64,000 bases of DNA from Verrucomicrobiales bacterium (GTDB lineage Bacteria > Verrucomicrobiota > Verrucomicrobiia > Limisphaerales > J093): assembly GCA_024233215.1 (NCBI GenBank), contig JACKPW010000022.1:1-64000 (forward strand). Direction: 5' to 3'. Below are positions 1 through 9,019 of this stretch, piece by piece. Both the position numbers and the translations under genes were made by a program. Position 1 is the first letter of the stretch; each line of letters starts with the position of its first letter. The notes under the pieces were generated by a model, which did no database searches, was not told the DNA's origin, and saw nothing but the letters and a program-made list of their open reading frames with translations.

Positions 1-1064
1 TCCGCAAAGTGGGATGGGCAATCCTCCTCGACCGGTTGCAGGTTCCGCAGCGGCGACGCCATGTCCCAGTCCACCACCACCAATTCCCCGGTCCCGTAAG
101 TCGGGCAGTGCCCATCCCCGTTGACCGTCAGGTTGATCGGCGCCAGCGGCAGGTAGGCCCGTGCCGTCGAGGTGATCTCGTAAACCCCGGCCCCGGCCAG
201 CTCGGTCGTCACCCCCAGCAGTTCGGCCTGGAACTTCCACTTCAGACTCTCGCCCGGCATCGCCACCCGTCCCCATTCACAGGTCAGGTAGGGCCGGGAC
301 GCACTCGGGAAGATCAGGAACCCCAATGCCCCGTCGTCGTGATCCTCCTTCTCGCAGGCGTACGCCGCCCGGACGTAGCTGAAGGCGTGCTGGTTCCCGG
401 ACACCAACGTCGGTCCCCAGACCAGGAACACCTCCGTGCCCAGGAACAGGACCGACCGTCCCGCCATCGCCTCCGCGAACGTGGCGTCATAGGGCGTCTT
501 GTCCGGAGACGTGATCGTCAGCAGCAGCCCGCCGTCTTCGTCCACCACAGGCCCAGAGTTCGACAACGCCCCGTTCAACGTGGCCATCAGGCAGAACGTC
601 CGGGTGGACCGGTAGAACTCATAGCTGTCGGTCGCAACCTCGTTCCAGGAATGGACCCGGCCGGTGACTGTGTCCCCGCGGGCGACCAGCATCTGGAAGT
701 GGGTGTGTTCCTCCCGCTGAAAGCTGTAGGGCGTCTCAAAGAGCCGGGCACCGGCGATCTGCTGAGGGCTGTAGGTCTCCGGTTCGACCGGATCATCCGC
801 GGCCGGCGAGTAAGCAACCCCGTTCAGGTAACCGCGGTCTTCCAGGAACCTGACATCCACTTCCGCCGACTCCGGCGACCGACGGCTGACTTCCTCGACT
901 CGGGCTAGCAGGCCCGAGAGGCTGTTGGAAGCGAAGGACAGGCTGAAGGTATCACCCGGGGCCAGAGAATCTGCGCTACCGGCCTTGAGGCTGATTCGAC
1001 CGGTGATTCTCGGCAGGGCACGCTGCTGGCACCAAGCGGGTGCCACACAAGGCGAAGCCCGCAT
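1..1064 (-). CDS. Phage tail protein (tip/hub type), 5'-truncated, runs off the left edge
   Basis: An open minus-strand frame runs from an ATG at 1064 to base 1 without a stop. The frame is closed upstream by a TAG near 1100. Near the front it reads SLAPGDTFSLSF and then VDVRFLEDRGYLNG, the layout I know from phage tail tip/hub proteins (the 'putative phage tail protein' family): a PGD segment followed by a beta-rich domain. The roughly 20 residues before ITGRIS look unrelated. The homologous part therefore starts abruptly near 1030 and the gene has lost its own N-terminal region and start. A potassium-uptake operon lies immediately upstream in transcription direction, so no phage promoter remains. 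The tail family is a moderate call; that the frame is protein-coding is firmer. Confidence 0.55.
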   Translation of the reverse strand, partial: MRASPCVAPAWCQQRALPRITGRISLKAGSADSLAPGDTFSLSFASNSLSGLLARVEEVSRRSPESAEVDVRFLEDRGYLNGVAYSPAADDPVEPETYSPQQIAGARLFETPYSFQREEHTHFQMLVARGDTVTGRVHSWNEVATDSYEFYRSTRTFCLMATLNGALSNSGPVVDEDGGLLLTITSPDKTPYDATFAEAMAGRSVLFLGTEVFLVWGPTLVSGNQHAFSYVRAAYACEKEDHDDGALGFLIFPSASRPYLTCEWGRVAMPGESLKWKFQAELLGVTTELAGAGVYEITSTARAYLPLAPINLTVNGDGHCPTYGTGELVVVDWDMASPLRNLQPVEEDCPSHFA

Positions 1065-1069
1065 GGCAC
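1040..1069 (-). terminator. Hairpin downstream of kdpE, possible operon terminator
   Basis: GTGCCA and TGGCAC flank a shorter inner pairing. Read as minus-strand RNA it gives a stem of about 12 pairs (several G-U) with a six-base loop, about 105 bases past the kdpE stop. There is no U-tract, so intrinsic termination is only possible. It also lies where the truncated tail gene begins. Confidence 0.3.
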
Positions 1070-1174
1070 ATTCGGCAGCGATCCGACCCTACCGTAAGTC
1101 CGCGAATGAGACCGGCACGGCGTGGTTGCCCTCGAAGTTCGTTTCGTGCCGGCTCGTCGGGCTCGGCCCGTTCA

Positions 1175-1864
1175 TCAGGACTTCAACCTGTAGCCCACCC
1201 CCTGCTCGGTCAGGATCAGGCTAGGTTCCGAGGGATTGGCCTCCAACTTGTCCCGGAGATGGCCGACGTACACGCGGAGATAGTGCGTCTGCTCCTCGGC
1301 GGCCGGCCCCCAGACTTCGCGCAGGAGCTGACGATGCGTCACTACCTTGCCCGCATGCCGTACCAGTAGACGGAACAAGTTGTACTCCGTTACCGTGAGG
1401 CTTACCTCTTGACCCTTGAGCGTTACACGACGGTTCGCCAGATCTACGACGAGTGCACCTGTTTGAAAGACGCTTTCCTCATCCTGCCTCACCGCATGTC
1501 GCATGGCCACCCGCAGCCGCGCCAGTAATTCGGCGGTGTTGAATGGTTTCGTAACGTAGTCATCGGCACCGCCATCCAGTGCCGCCACCTTGCCGGTCTC
1601 ATCGTCCTGCACCGAGAGGATCACCACCGGCACGTTGCTCCATTCCCTCAGGCGGCGCAGCACTTCCTGGCCGGGTACGTCCGGCAATCCGAGGTCCAGG
1701 ACGACAATCGCCGGGCGATGGTGAGCGGCAAGCGACAGCCCCTCCTGACCGCTGGCGGCGGTGACGACACGATACCCGTTTGCCTCCAGCGCCACGGTGA
1801 GCAGCCGCCGTATCTGAGGCTCGTCATCCACGAGCAACACGAGTGGTTTCGGACTCTCGCTCAT
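1175..1864 (-). CDS. kdpE: KdpE, OmpR-family response regulator of potassium uptake
   Basis: 229 residues, a normal KdpE length. The N-terminal receiver domain has the acidic pair D13/D14, the phospho-acceptor D57 in VVLDLGLPD, and the conserved lysine in VTKPFNT near residue 107. The C-terminal half is a winged-helix DNA-binding domain (LLREVWG, YLRVYVGHLRDKLE). The family activates kdp transcription when phosphorylated by KdpD. The start ATG overlaps the kdpD stop as ATGA, so the two are translationally coupled. Two sites matching the known KdpE box lie upstream of kdpA and of the permease gene, so this protein probably controls the whole cassette. Confidence 0.95.
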   Translation of the reverse strand: MSESPKPLVLLVDDEPQIRRLLTVALEANGYRVVTAASGQEGLSLAAHHRPAIVVLDLGLPDVPGQEVLRRLREWSNVPVVILSVQDDETGKVAALDGGADDYVTKPFNTAELLARLRVAMRHAVRQDEESVFQTGALVVDLANRRVTLKGQEVSLTVTEYNLFRLLVRHAGKVVTHRQLLREVWGPAAEEQTHYLRVYVGHLRDKLEANPSEPSLILTEQGVGYRLKS

Positions 1865-4527
1865 GGTTCAGCTTCCGGCACAGGCGGCATTTTCACTCGT
1901 GGGAGGCGCACGGTAAAGAGAGCACCACCGTCCGCGCGATTGACCGCCGTCACGTTGCCGCCCTGGGCTTCGGAAAACCCCTTCACCAGAGAGAGCCCCA
2001 GACCAGTCCCACCCGGCGGAGCGTTGGCGCCACGTTGAAACCGGTCAAAAAGCCGAGTCAAATCAAGGTTCGGAAGGCCCGGTCCCCGGTCTGCGACTTG
2101 CAGGACGAGCCAGGCAGGCTCCAGACAGGCATGCAGGCTGATCGGAGTTCCGGATGGCGTGTGAGCCGCGGCATTGCTCAGCAGGTTGACGACGATTTGC
2201 TCCGTCAAGGCGGCGTCCAGTTTCACTGGCGCAAGGCCGGCGTCAATCTTCACGTCGACAGGATGTGAGGCCAGAGCCGGCCCCAGGCTCTGCAGGGCCA
2301 GCTGTACCACGTCGTTCAGATCATGCCAGTCTAGGTGAGCATGCAGGTGGCCCGCTTCGAGCCGTGAGAGGTTGAGCAGGTTGCGCACCAGCCGGTTCAA
2401 TCTGGTCGCGCCCTCCTCCAGCTCGGCGGCCATCCCCTGCTGTGCGGGATTGAGTGGGCCTGCATCACGCAAACCGTTGACGGCGCTGGTGATGGCGGCC
2501 AGCGGGGTTCTCAGCTCGTGCGAGACGGAACTGAGCAAGGTCTTCCCGAGTCGTTCGGACTCTGCAAGCAGGCTCGCGCGGGTCTCCGCGTCCCGGAGAA
2601 GTTGACGGTCGAGCACAAGCGCCATCTGGCGGCAAAACGCGTCCAGCAACTCCCGCTGCGCCGGCAGAAGGGGGACGGTTCCCCGGAAGCGCAGACTCAA
2701 CACCCCTGGAACCCGATCGCCCGCCACCAACGGCAGATGCAGCCCCTCCGCGGAGCCCAACGTGTCGGTGCCGAGGCCGGCCGCCTGCCGATGCTGGCCG
2801 GCCCAGACGGCGACACTGAGTTCCTTGTCTGGCATGGACCAGGAACCCGCAAAATACGGCGTCAGTGTCGCGCTCTTGTCATCCGCGAGCGAGAGGGCGA
2901 CCTCCGCGTGGAACGTGTCCCCGAGGTGGCGGACCATCACACCCAGCAGCTGGGCCAGATCGCCACACTCTGCAAGGTCGCGCGTCAGAAGGTACATCGC
3001 GGTTGCCCGCATTTCGCGCGCACGTTCCGCGAGTTCCTGAGCTCGCAGACGAGCCGCCAGGTGGCCCATCGCCAGCGCCACCGCGAAATAGGTGGCGAAG
3101 AGCATGGTATCTTCGGTGTTGTTGATCTGAAATGTGAACCGCGGATCGGTGAACAGGAAGTTCCACAGCAGCGCGGTAATGGTGGCGGCCACGAGCGTCG
3201 CCCCGCGTCCCACGAACATCGCCAGCCCGACGACGCTCAGCAGGTACACCAGGGCCACGGGTTGATAGCCGATCCAGCGCTGCAGAATGGCGTTCAGCGC
3301 GGTGGTCAGCGCGCAGACACCGAGCGCGGTGCCGTAGTTGCGCGCGCTCGGGTTTTCAAGGCGGGGACGCAACGGGCGTCCCGGCAATCTCCCTCCTTCG
3401 GCCCGCACGGCCACGATGTCGATGTCCCCGCTCTCGCGGATTAGCCGGTTGATGAGCGAGCCGCCACGGAACAAGTCGAGGACACGCCAGCCGGCGGGTT
3501 TGCCCACCACAATCTGGGTGACGTTTCGTTCCCGTGCGATGCGCAGGAGTCCCTGCACGACGTCCTGGTCGCTTGTCGTCACGACCTCTGCCCCCAGTTC
3601 ACCCGCCAGCGAGAGGTGCTTCGCGAGCCGCCTGCTCTCATTCTCGGCCAAGGGCTCCGGTTGCTCCACGTACAGGGCGACCCATGGTGCTCGAAGCTCC
3701 CCCGCCAGCCGACACGCCCAGCGTACCAGTGACGCCGAGGTCGGAGCGGCGCTGACGGCCACCAGCAGGCGTTGGCCCGATTTCCACGGATCTCTTATGC
3801 CATGTGTCTGACGGTAGTCCCGCACGTCCTGGCCGACGTGTTCCGCCGCAAAGCGCAGTGCAAGTTCACGCAAAGCGGAGAGATTTCCCGCCCGGAAGAA
3901 GTTGTCCCGCGCCGTCGCGACCCGCTCGGCCAGGTAAACCTTGCCGTCTGCCAGACGGGCGCGTAACTCATCGGGTGGCAGGTCCACCAGCTCCAGTTCG
4001 GCATTGGCCAGCGCAGTGTCAGGCACCGTCTCCTTGATGGTGACGCCCGTGATCTGCCTCACCGCCTCGGCCCGGCTTTCAAGGTGCTGGACGTTGAGCG
4101 TGGTGAACACGTCTATGCCGGCCTCGAGCAATTCGAGCACATCCTGATAGCGCTTCTGGTGACGCGCTCCGGGTGCGTTTGTGTGCGCCAGCTCATCCAC
4201 CAACACCAGTTGCGGCTTGTGGGACAACGCCGCGTCCAGATCGAAGTCCGTCAGTTGAACACCCCGATACTCGAGTCGGCAACGTGGCAGGATGCGCAGT
4301 CCGGCGGTCAGCGCATCCGTCTCCTTGCGCCCATGGGTTTCCACCAGGCCGATGAGCACGTCCCGCCCCGCACCCTGCTCGCGGCGTGCGGCTTCGAGCA
4401 TCGCGTAGGTCTTGCCCACGCCCGCGCACATGCCGAAGAAGACCTTCAGCCGGCCACGCTGTTTTCGCGTCCCCGCCTCCTGGATCGCTGCCAGTAGCGC
4501 GTCGGGGTTTGGGCGGTGTTCGCTCAC
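1861..4527 (-). CDS. kdpD: KdpD, potassium/turgor sensor histidine kinase
   Basis: 888 residues, the full KdpD architecture. The N-terminal cytoplasmic KdpD domain carries a Walker A-like GMCAGVGKT at 32-40. A Usp-type domain follows (about 250-370), then four close membrane segments (about 395-500), a GAF-like region, the phospho-acceptor histidine in SSVSHELRTPLAAI (about residue 670), and an ATPase domain with NLLSNAAAHT and GGTGLGLSLVKG. In this family it senses low potassium and phosphorylates KdpE. It starts 7 bases after kdpC ends and overlaps kdpE by four bases. No key residue is missing. Confidence 0.95.
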   Translation of the reverse strand: MSEHRPNPDALLAAIQEAGTRKQRGRLKVFFGMCAGVGKTYAMLEAARREQGAGRDVLIGLVETHGRKETDALTAGLRILPRCRLEYRGVQLTDFDLDAALSHKPQLVLVDELAHTNAPGARHQKRYQDVLELLEAGIDVFTTLNVQHLESRAEAVRQITGVTIKETVPDTALANAELELVDLPPDELRARLADGKVYLAERVATARDNFFRAGNLSALRELALRFAAEHVGQDVRDYRQTHGIRDPWKSGQRLLVAVSAAPTSASLVRWACRLAGELRAPWVALYVEQPEPLAENESRRLAKHLSLAGELGAEVVTTSDQDVVQGLLRIARERNVTQIVVGKPAGWRVLDLFRGGSLINRLIRESGDIDIVAVRAEGGRLPGRPLRPRLENPSARNYGTALGVCALTTALNAILQRWIGYQPVALVYLLSVVGLAMFVGRGATLVAATITALLWNFLFTDPRFTFQINNTEDTMLFATYFAVALAMGHLAARLRAQELAERAREMRATAMYLLTRDLAECGDLAQLLGVMVRHLGDTFHAEVALSLADDKSATLTPYFAGSWSMPDKELSVAVWAGQHRQAAGLGTDTLGSAEGLHLPLVAGDRVPGVLSLRFRGTVPLLPAQRELLDAFCRQMALVLDRQLLRDAETRASLLAESERLGKTLLSSVSHELRTPLAAITSAVNGLRDAGPLNPAQQGMAAELEEGATRLNRLVRNLLNLSRLEAGHLHAHLDWHDLNDVVQLALQSLGPALASHPVDVKIDAGLAPVKLDAALTEQIVVNLLSNAAAHTPSGTPISLHACLEPAWLVLQVADRGPGLPNLDLTRLFDRFQRGANAPPGGTGLGLSLVKGFSEAQGGNVTAVNRADGGALFTVRLPRVKMPPVPEAEP

Positions 4528-4534
4528 GGCGTTA

Positions 4535-5083
4535 TCATAGTGAATCCAGGGCCAGGTTCAGCTTCAAAACATTCACTCGCGGCTCGCCGAGGATGCCGAG
4601 TTGAGGCGGCTCGATGCTTTGTTCCACCAAGCTTTCGAGCCGCCGCTGTTGCCCTGGCGTCAGGCGCCGGGCCCGCGTCACCCGGCTCATTTGGAACCGG
4701 GCCGCCTCGGGACTGATGTGCGGATCCAACCCGCTGCCGGACGCAAGCAACAGGTCGGCCGGCACCTGAGCGTCGCGGTATCGAGCCGCGCGCTCCCCGA
4801 TGGCACGTTTCAGGTCCCGGTTGGTTGGCCCCTGGTTGCTGGCCCCAGATGGAACGGTCGCGAAGTCCGCGCTCGAAGGCCGCGGCCAGAAGCAGGCTTC
4901 GTTGGTGAATGATTGGGCGATCAGTTCCGAGCCAATGATCACTCCCTGGCACCGAATCAGACTGCCCTCCGCCTGTTTGGCGAAGCAGGTTTTCGCGATG
5001 CCGGTCACCATGAGCGGGTATATCACACCTGTGAGCAGCGTGAGGACCAGAAGCAGTCGCAATGCGGTCACGATGGTTTTCAT
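4535..5083 (-). CDS. kdpC: KdpC, accessory subunit of the potassium-transporting ATPase
   Basis: 182 residues, close to the usual 190. It has one N-terminal membrane segment (about residues 5-27) followed by a periplasmic domain. Diagnostic stretches include GSLIRCQGVIIGSELIAQSF, FWPRPSS and SGSGLDPHISPEAA, all typical of KdpC. The subunit stabilises nucleotide binding by KdpB and is needed for assembly of the complex. Its ATG overlaps the kdpB stop (ATGA), implying coupled translation. Confidence 0.95.
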   Translation of the reverse strand: MKTIVTALRLLLVLTLLTGVIYPLMVTGIAKTCFAKQAEGSLIRCQGVIIGSELIAQSFTNEACFWPRPSSADFATVPSGASNQGPTNRDLKRAIGERAARYRDAQVPADLLLASGSGLDPHISPEAARFQMSRVTRARRLTPGQQRRLESLVEQSIEPPQLGILGEPRVNVLKLNLALDSL

Positions 5084-7170
5084 GCAATTCCGAGGCAGGT
5101 GATGAGAAGGTCAAGCAGCTTGATCCCAACGAACGGCGCGGCCAGACCGCCCAGTCCGTAAACGAACAGGTTCCTTCTGAGAACCGCCGTGGCTCCCAGC
5201 GGGCGATACCGCACGCCGCGCAGGGCCAGGGGGATCAGTGCGATGATGATGAGTGCGTTGAAAATGACCGCGCTGAGGATGGCGCTCTGAGGGGTCGCCA
5301 AATGCATCAGGTTCAATGCCGACAGCGGCCCGGGCCGCGCCGCGTTCACTGCGTAGAGCCCGCCGAACATGGCGGGCAGGATGGCGAAGTACTTCGCTAC
5401 GTCGTTGGCGATGCTGAACGTGGTCAGCGCGCCGCGCGTGGTGAGGAGTTGCTTTCCGATCTCGACAATCTCGATGAGCTTCGTCGGGTTGGAATCCAGG
5501 TCCACCATGTTACCGGCCTCGCGGGCGGCCTGCGTTCCGGTGTTCATGGCCACTCCCACATCCGCCTGCGCCAGCGCCGGCGCGTCGTTGGTGCCATCAC
5601 CCGTCATCGCGACCAGGTGTCCGCGGGCCTGCTCGTCGCGGATGCGGGCCAGTTTATCCTCGGGTGTCGCCTGCGCCATGAAATCGTCCACACCCGCTTC
5701 GGCCGCGATGGCGGCGGCTGTGAGGGGATTGTCACCAGTGATCATCACCGTGCGGATGCCCATCCGGCGGAGCCGGGCAAAACGCTCCTTGATCCCTCCT
5801 TTGACGACGTCCTTGAGCTGGATCACTCCAAGCACGCGGCCGTTTTCAGCGACCACCAACGGTGTGCCCCCCTGCCGGGCCACCTCATCCACTGCGGCTG
5901 CAACTTCACCCGGGAACTGGCCTCCCTGAGACTCGACGAAGGTCCGCACCGCCGATGCCGCGCCTTTCCGGATTCTCCGGGTAGGCTGGCCATCGCTCCC
6001 CGGCAGATCCACGCCGCTCATCCTGGTCTGTGCGGTGAAGGGCACGAACTTTGCGTGTGGGGCGGCCACCTCGCGCCCGCGCAGATTGAATCCCTCCTTG
6101 GCCAGGACCACGATGCTCCGGCCTTCGGGGGTCGCGTCCGCGAGGGAGGCCAGTTGCGCGGCATCCGCCAGTTGATTGGGGGTCAGGCCCGGAGCGGGAA
6201 GAAACGCGGCGGCCCTGCGACTGCCAAGGGTGATTGTTCCCGTTTTGTCGAGCAGCAGCACGTCGATGTCGCCGGCTGCTTCGACAGCGCGTCCGCTGGT
6301 GGCCATGACGTTCCGACGGATCAGCCGGTCGATGCCGCTGATGCCAATGGCGCTGAGCAAACCGCCAATCGTCGTGGGGATAAGACAAACCAGGAGGCAC
6401 ACCAGCACAACCAGGCTGAGGGGGGCGGCGTCGGGCTTCCCGCCGGCGGCAGCGCTGTAATGGGTGAAGGCTGGCAGGGTGAACACGGCCAGAACAAATG
6501 CGGCCGTTAGTCCCAGCAACAGTTGGCCCAGGGCGATCTCATTCGGAGTCCTTTGTCGTTGTGCCCCCTCGACCATCGTGATCATTCGGTCGAGGAACGT
6601 GTTGCCTTTCTCTGAGGTCACCCGGATGACAATGCGGTCACTGATGACCCGTGTGCCACCGGTCACGGCGCTGCGGTCACCTCCACTCTCTCTAATGACC
6701 GGAGCGCTCTCGCCCGTGATGGCCGATTCATCGACCGTGGCGATCCCTTCGATGACCTCGCCGTCGGCGGGAATGATGTCTTCCGCTTCGCATACCACCA
6801 CGTCCCCCTTCTGCAACTCCGTTGCCGCCACGCATTCCTCCCTGTCGTTTTGAAGCCGCCGAGCGGTGGCTTGAGTGCGCGCCCGCTTCAGACTTTCGGC
6901 CTGCGCCTTGCCACGTCCCTCGGCCAGTGCCTCCGCAAAGCTCGCGAAGAAGACCGTGAACCAAAGCCAGAGCGTGGCTTGCAGGTCAAATCCGTCCCAG
7001 GACCCGACCAGGAGATTTCCCGCCACCGCAAGGGTGCAGAGCACCGCGCCAAGCTCGGTGACGAACATGACCGGATTCGCCCATTGCACGCGGGGGTCGA
7101 GCTTGCGGAAGGCCGACGACCCCGCGGCTTTCAGGAGGCCGGGATCAAGCAGTGAGGAAGGCGTTCTCAT
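5080..7170 (-). CDS. kdpB: KdpB, catalytic P-type ATPase subunit
   Basis: 696 residues from the ATG at 7170. A longer open frame extends upstream to 7617 but lies inside kdpA and has no family resemblance, so I reject it. Visible motifs: TGES at 152-155, the phosphorylated aspartate D308 in LLLDKTGTITLG, PTTIGGLLSAIGISG in the membrane region, and the hinge motif GDGTNDAPALAQADVG. KdpB hydrolyses ATP to drive potassium import through KdpA at the inner membrane. It lies 23 bases after kdpA with only a weak ribosome site and overlaps kdpC. Confidence 0.95.
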   Translation of the reverse strand: MRTPSSLLDPGLLKAAGSSAFRKLDPRVQWANPVMFVTELGAVLCTLAVAGNLLVGSWDGFDLQATLWLWFTVFFASFAEALAEGRGKAQAESLKRARTQATARRLQNDREECVAATELQKGDVVVCEAEDIIPADGEVIEGIATVDESAITGESAPVIRESGGDRSAVTGGTRVISDRIVIRVTSEKGNTFLDRMITMVEGAQRQRTPNEIALGQLLLGLTAAFVLAVFTLPAFTHYSAAAGGKPDAAPLSLVVLVCLLVCLIPTTIGGLLSAIGISGIDRLIRRNVMATSGRAVEAAGDIDVLLLDKTGTITLGSRRAAAFLPAPGLTPNQLADAAQLASLADATPEGRSIVVLAKEGFNLRGREVAAPHAKFVPFTAQTRMSGVDLPGSDGQPTRRIRKGAASAVRTFVESQGGQFPGEVAAAVDEVARQGGTPLVVAENGRVLGVIQLKDVVKGGIKERFARLRRMGIRTVMITGDNPLTAAAIAAEAGVDDFMAQATPEDKLARIRDEQARGHLVAMTGDGTNDAPALAQADVGVAMNTGTQAAREAGNMVDLDSNPTKLIEIVEIGKQLLTTRGALTTFSIANDVAKYFAILPAMFGGLYAVNAARPGPLSALNLMHLATPQSAILSAVIFNALIIIALIPLALRGVRYRPLGATAVLRRNLFVYGLGGLAAPFVGIKLLDLLITCLGIA

Positions 7171-7193
7171 CGGGCAAGTGGCAACGGTTGTTG

Positions 7194-8885
7194 CTAAAAC
7201 ACGCGGCCCTGGAGCATGAGCAGATGCTCGATGACCGGCCCCAGCGTCAGAACAGGCAGGAAAGTCAGCGCCCCCACGATGATCACCACACCGACGAGCA
7301 GGATCATGAACAGACCGCCGTCCGTCCGCAGGGTCCCCGTTGAGGCCGGCGACACTTTCTTGCTCGCCATCCCTCCGGCCAAAGCCAACACGGGCACGAT
7401 GACGGCAAATCGACCGAGCAGCATGCAAAGTGCGCCCACTAGGTCGTAGAACGGCGTGGCGGCGTGGAGCCCGCCAAAGGCAGACCCGTTGTTGTTCGTC
7501 ATGGAGGCGAAGGCGTAGAGGATTTCGCTCAACCCATGCGGGCCGGCATTGTTCAGACTGCCGGTACCGGCTGGAACCACAGCCGCTGCTGCCGCGGACA
7601 CCAGCACGATCGCGCATGGGGCGAGCACCGCAATCATGGCCAATCTGACTTCGCGGGCCTCGACCTTCTTGCCCAGGTACTCAGGAGTACGACCCACCAG
7701 CAGTCCCGCCATGAAGACCGTGAGGACGACGAACATCAGCATGCCGTAGAGCCCGGCACCTACGCCGCCAAACACGACCTCGCCCAGCAGGATATTGACC
7801 AGCGGGACGAGTCCGCCCAGCGGCGAGAAGCTGTCGTGCATGGCGTTCACGGAACCATTCGATGCGCCCGTGGTGGCGGTGGCCCACAAGACCGAGTTCG
7901 CGATTCCGAACCGCGTTTCCTTGCCTTCGAGATTGGGCAGACCCCCAAGAGCCGGATTCGGCTGATGCTCCGCCCACAGGGCAAGGCCCAACCCTGCCAG
8001 AAAAAGGAGCATCATGACGGTCCAGATCGCCCACCCCTGCCGTCGGGAGCCAACCATGTGTCCATAGGTGGAGCAAAGCGCGGAGGGGATGAGCAGGATG
8101 GCGAGCATCTCCAGGAAGTTCGACAACGGGGTGGGATTCTCGAATGGATGTGCCGAGTTGGTCCCGAAGAATCCCCCGCCATTGGTGCCCAACTGCTTGA
8201 TGGCAATCTGTGATGCTGCCGGACCGAGAGGGATGACTTGGTGCGCATGCTCAAGGGTGGTTGCCTCCGCGGAGGGCGAGAGGTTTTGCACCACGCCCTG
8301 GCTCACGAGCACGACCGCCAGCAGGACGGACAAAGGGAGGAACAGATGCAGTGTGGTGCGCACGAGGTCGGCCCAGAAGTTGCCAAGGGTACGAGTGGAC
8401 CTCCTGACGAGTCCGCGGGTCAGCGCCAGCAGCACGGCCACCCCGGTGGCAGCGCTGAGGAAGTTCTGCACCGTAAAGCCCAGTGATTGGGTGAGATAAC
8501 TCATCGTCGCTTCGCCGGAGTAGGCCTGCCAGTTTGTGTTGGTGGCAAAACTCACCGCGGTGTTGAGCGCCAGATGCCACGAGGGGGAGGGTAGTCCCTG
8601 CGGATTGAGCGGGAGGTATTCCTGCAGCATCTGGAGCACCAACAGGAGAACCAGTCCCATTCCGTTGAACCACACGACCGACAACGCGTATTGCGTCCAC
8701 CTCATCTCCTCATCCGGGGCCACACCCGCGGTACGGTAGATCAACCGTTCAACCGGCAGCAGGAATCGAGACAGCAGGTGCCGTTCGCCGTTCGCCGCGC
8801 GCAAAATGTGGCCCCCCAGCCAAGGCGTGAGTGCCATCAACGCCCCCGTATACATCGCTAGCTGCAAGCCATCGCGAGCATTCAT
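7194..8885 (-). CDS. kdpA: KdpA, potassium-binding membrane subunit
   Basis: 563 residues, against 557 in E. coli, with about ten membrane segments. Selectivity-filter regions are clear: SFATNTNWQAYSGE near residue 115, NGGGFFGTNSAHPFENPTP near 240, and TNNNGSAFGGL near 465. KdpA binds and conducts potassium in the KdpFABC complex. It follows a promoter with an overlapping KdpE-box match (8919-8958) with a leader of about 27 bases. I found no kdpF: the short frames between the permease gene and kdpA lack a membrane helix. Confidence 0.95.
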   Translation of the reverse strand: MNARDGLQLAMYTGALMALTPWLGGHILRAANGERHLLSRFLLPVERLIYRTAGVAPDEEMRWTQYALSVVWFNGMGLVLLLVLQMLQEYLPLNPQGLPSPSWHLALNTAVSFATNTNWQAYSGEATMSYLTQSLGFTVQNFLSAATGVAVLLALTRGLVRRSTRTLGNFWADLVRTTLHLFLPLSVLLAVVLVSQGVVQNLSPSAEATTLEHAHQVIPLGPAASQIAIKQLGTNGGGFFGTNSAHPFENPTPLSNFLEMLAILLIPSALCSTYGHMVGSRRQGWAIWTVMMLLFLAGLGLALWAEHQPNPALGGLPNLEGKETRFGIANSVLWATATTGASNGSVNAMHDSFSPLGGLVPLVNILLGEVVFGGVGAGLYGMLMFVVLTVFMAGLLVGRTPEYLGKKVEAREVRLAMIAVLAPCAIVLVSAAAAAVVPAGTGSLNNAGPHGLSEILYAFASMTNNNGSAFGGLHAATPFYDLVGALCMLLGRFAVIVPVLALAGGMASKKVSPASTGTLRTDGGLFMILLVGVVIIVGALTFLPVLTLGPVIEHLLMLQGRVF

Positions 8886-8918
8886 GACGCTATGGTTGGC
8901 TCTTCATTTGCGGCAGGG

Positions 8919-8958
8919 ATAATCAAGAATCGCGCCCGCAGAGTAAAAATCGTGTAAA
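8919..8958 (-). promoter_or_regulatory. kdpA promoter with overlapping KdpE box
   Basis: On the minus strand TTTACA at 8958-8953, five bases, then TTTACT at 8947-8942. This matches the E. coli KdpE box, the direct repeat TTTATA-N5-TTTACA. The second half can serve as the -35, followed after exactly 17 bases by GATTAT (8924-8919) as a plausible -10. An equivalent arrangement with identical spacing lies upstream of the permease gene. Confidence 0.75.
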
Positions 8959-9019
8959 GGCCACTGCTCGGCGCATCCACTAGATCAGGGCCGCGGCAAC
9001 AGCCGTCCCCAGCGACATG

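Noticed and set aside
9..908. Plus-strand 299-codon open frame
   Set aside because: Antisense to the tail gene. Arginine/proline/glutamine-rich, no protein character.
2518..3444. Plus-strand 308-codon frame over kdpD
   Set aside because: Antisense shadow in high-GC DNA; kdpD is unmistakable.
5062..6510. Plus-strand 482-codon frame over kdpB
   Set aside because: Shadow of kdpB; composition not protein-like.
7171..7617. N-terminal extension of kdpB to 7617
   Set aside because: Lies inside kdpA in another frame and has no family resemblance; the normal KdpB start is at 7170.
8886..9019. kdpF between the permease and kdpA
   Set aside because: The candidate frames (12 and 32 codons) lack a membrane helix. 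kdpF is often absent outside enterobacteria.
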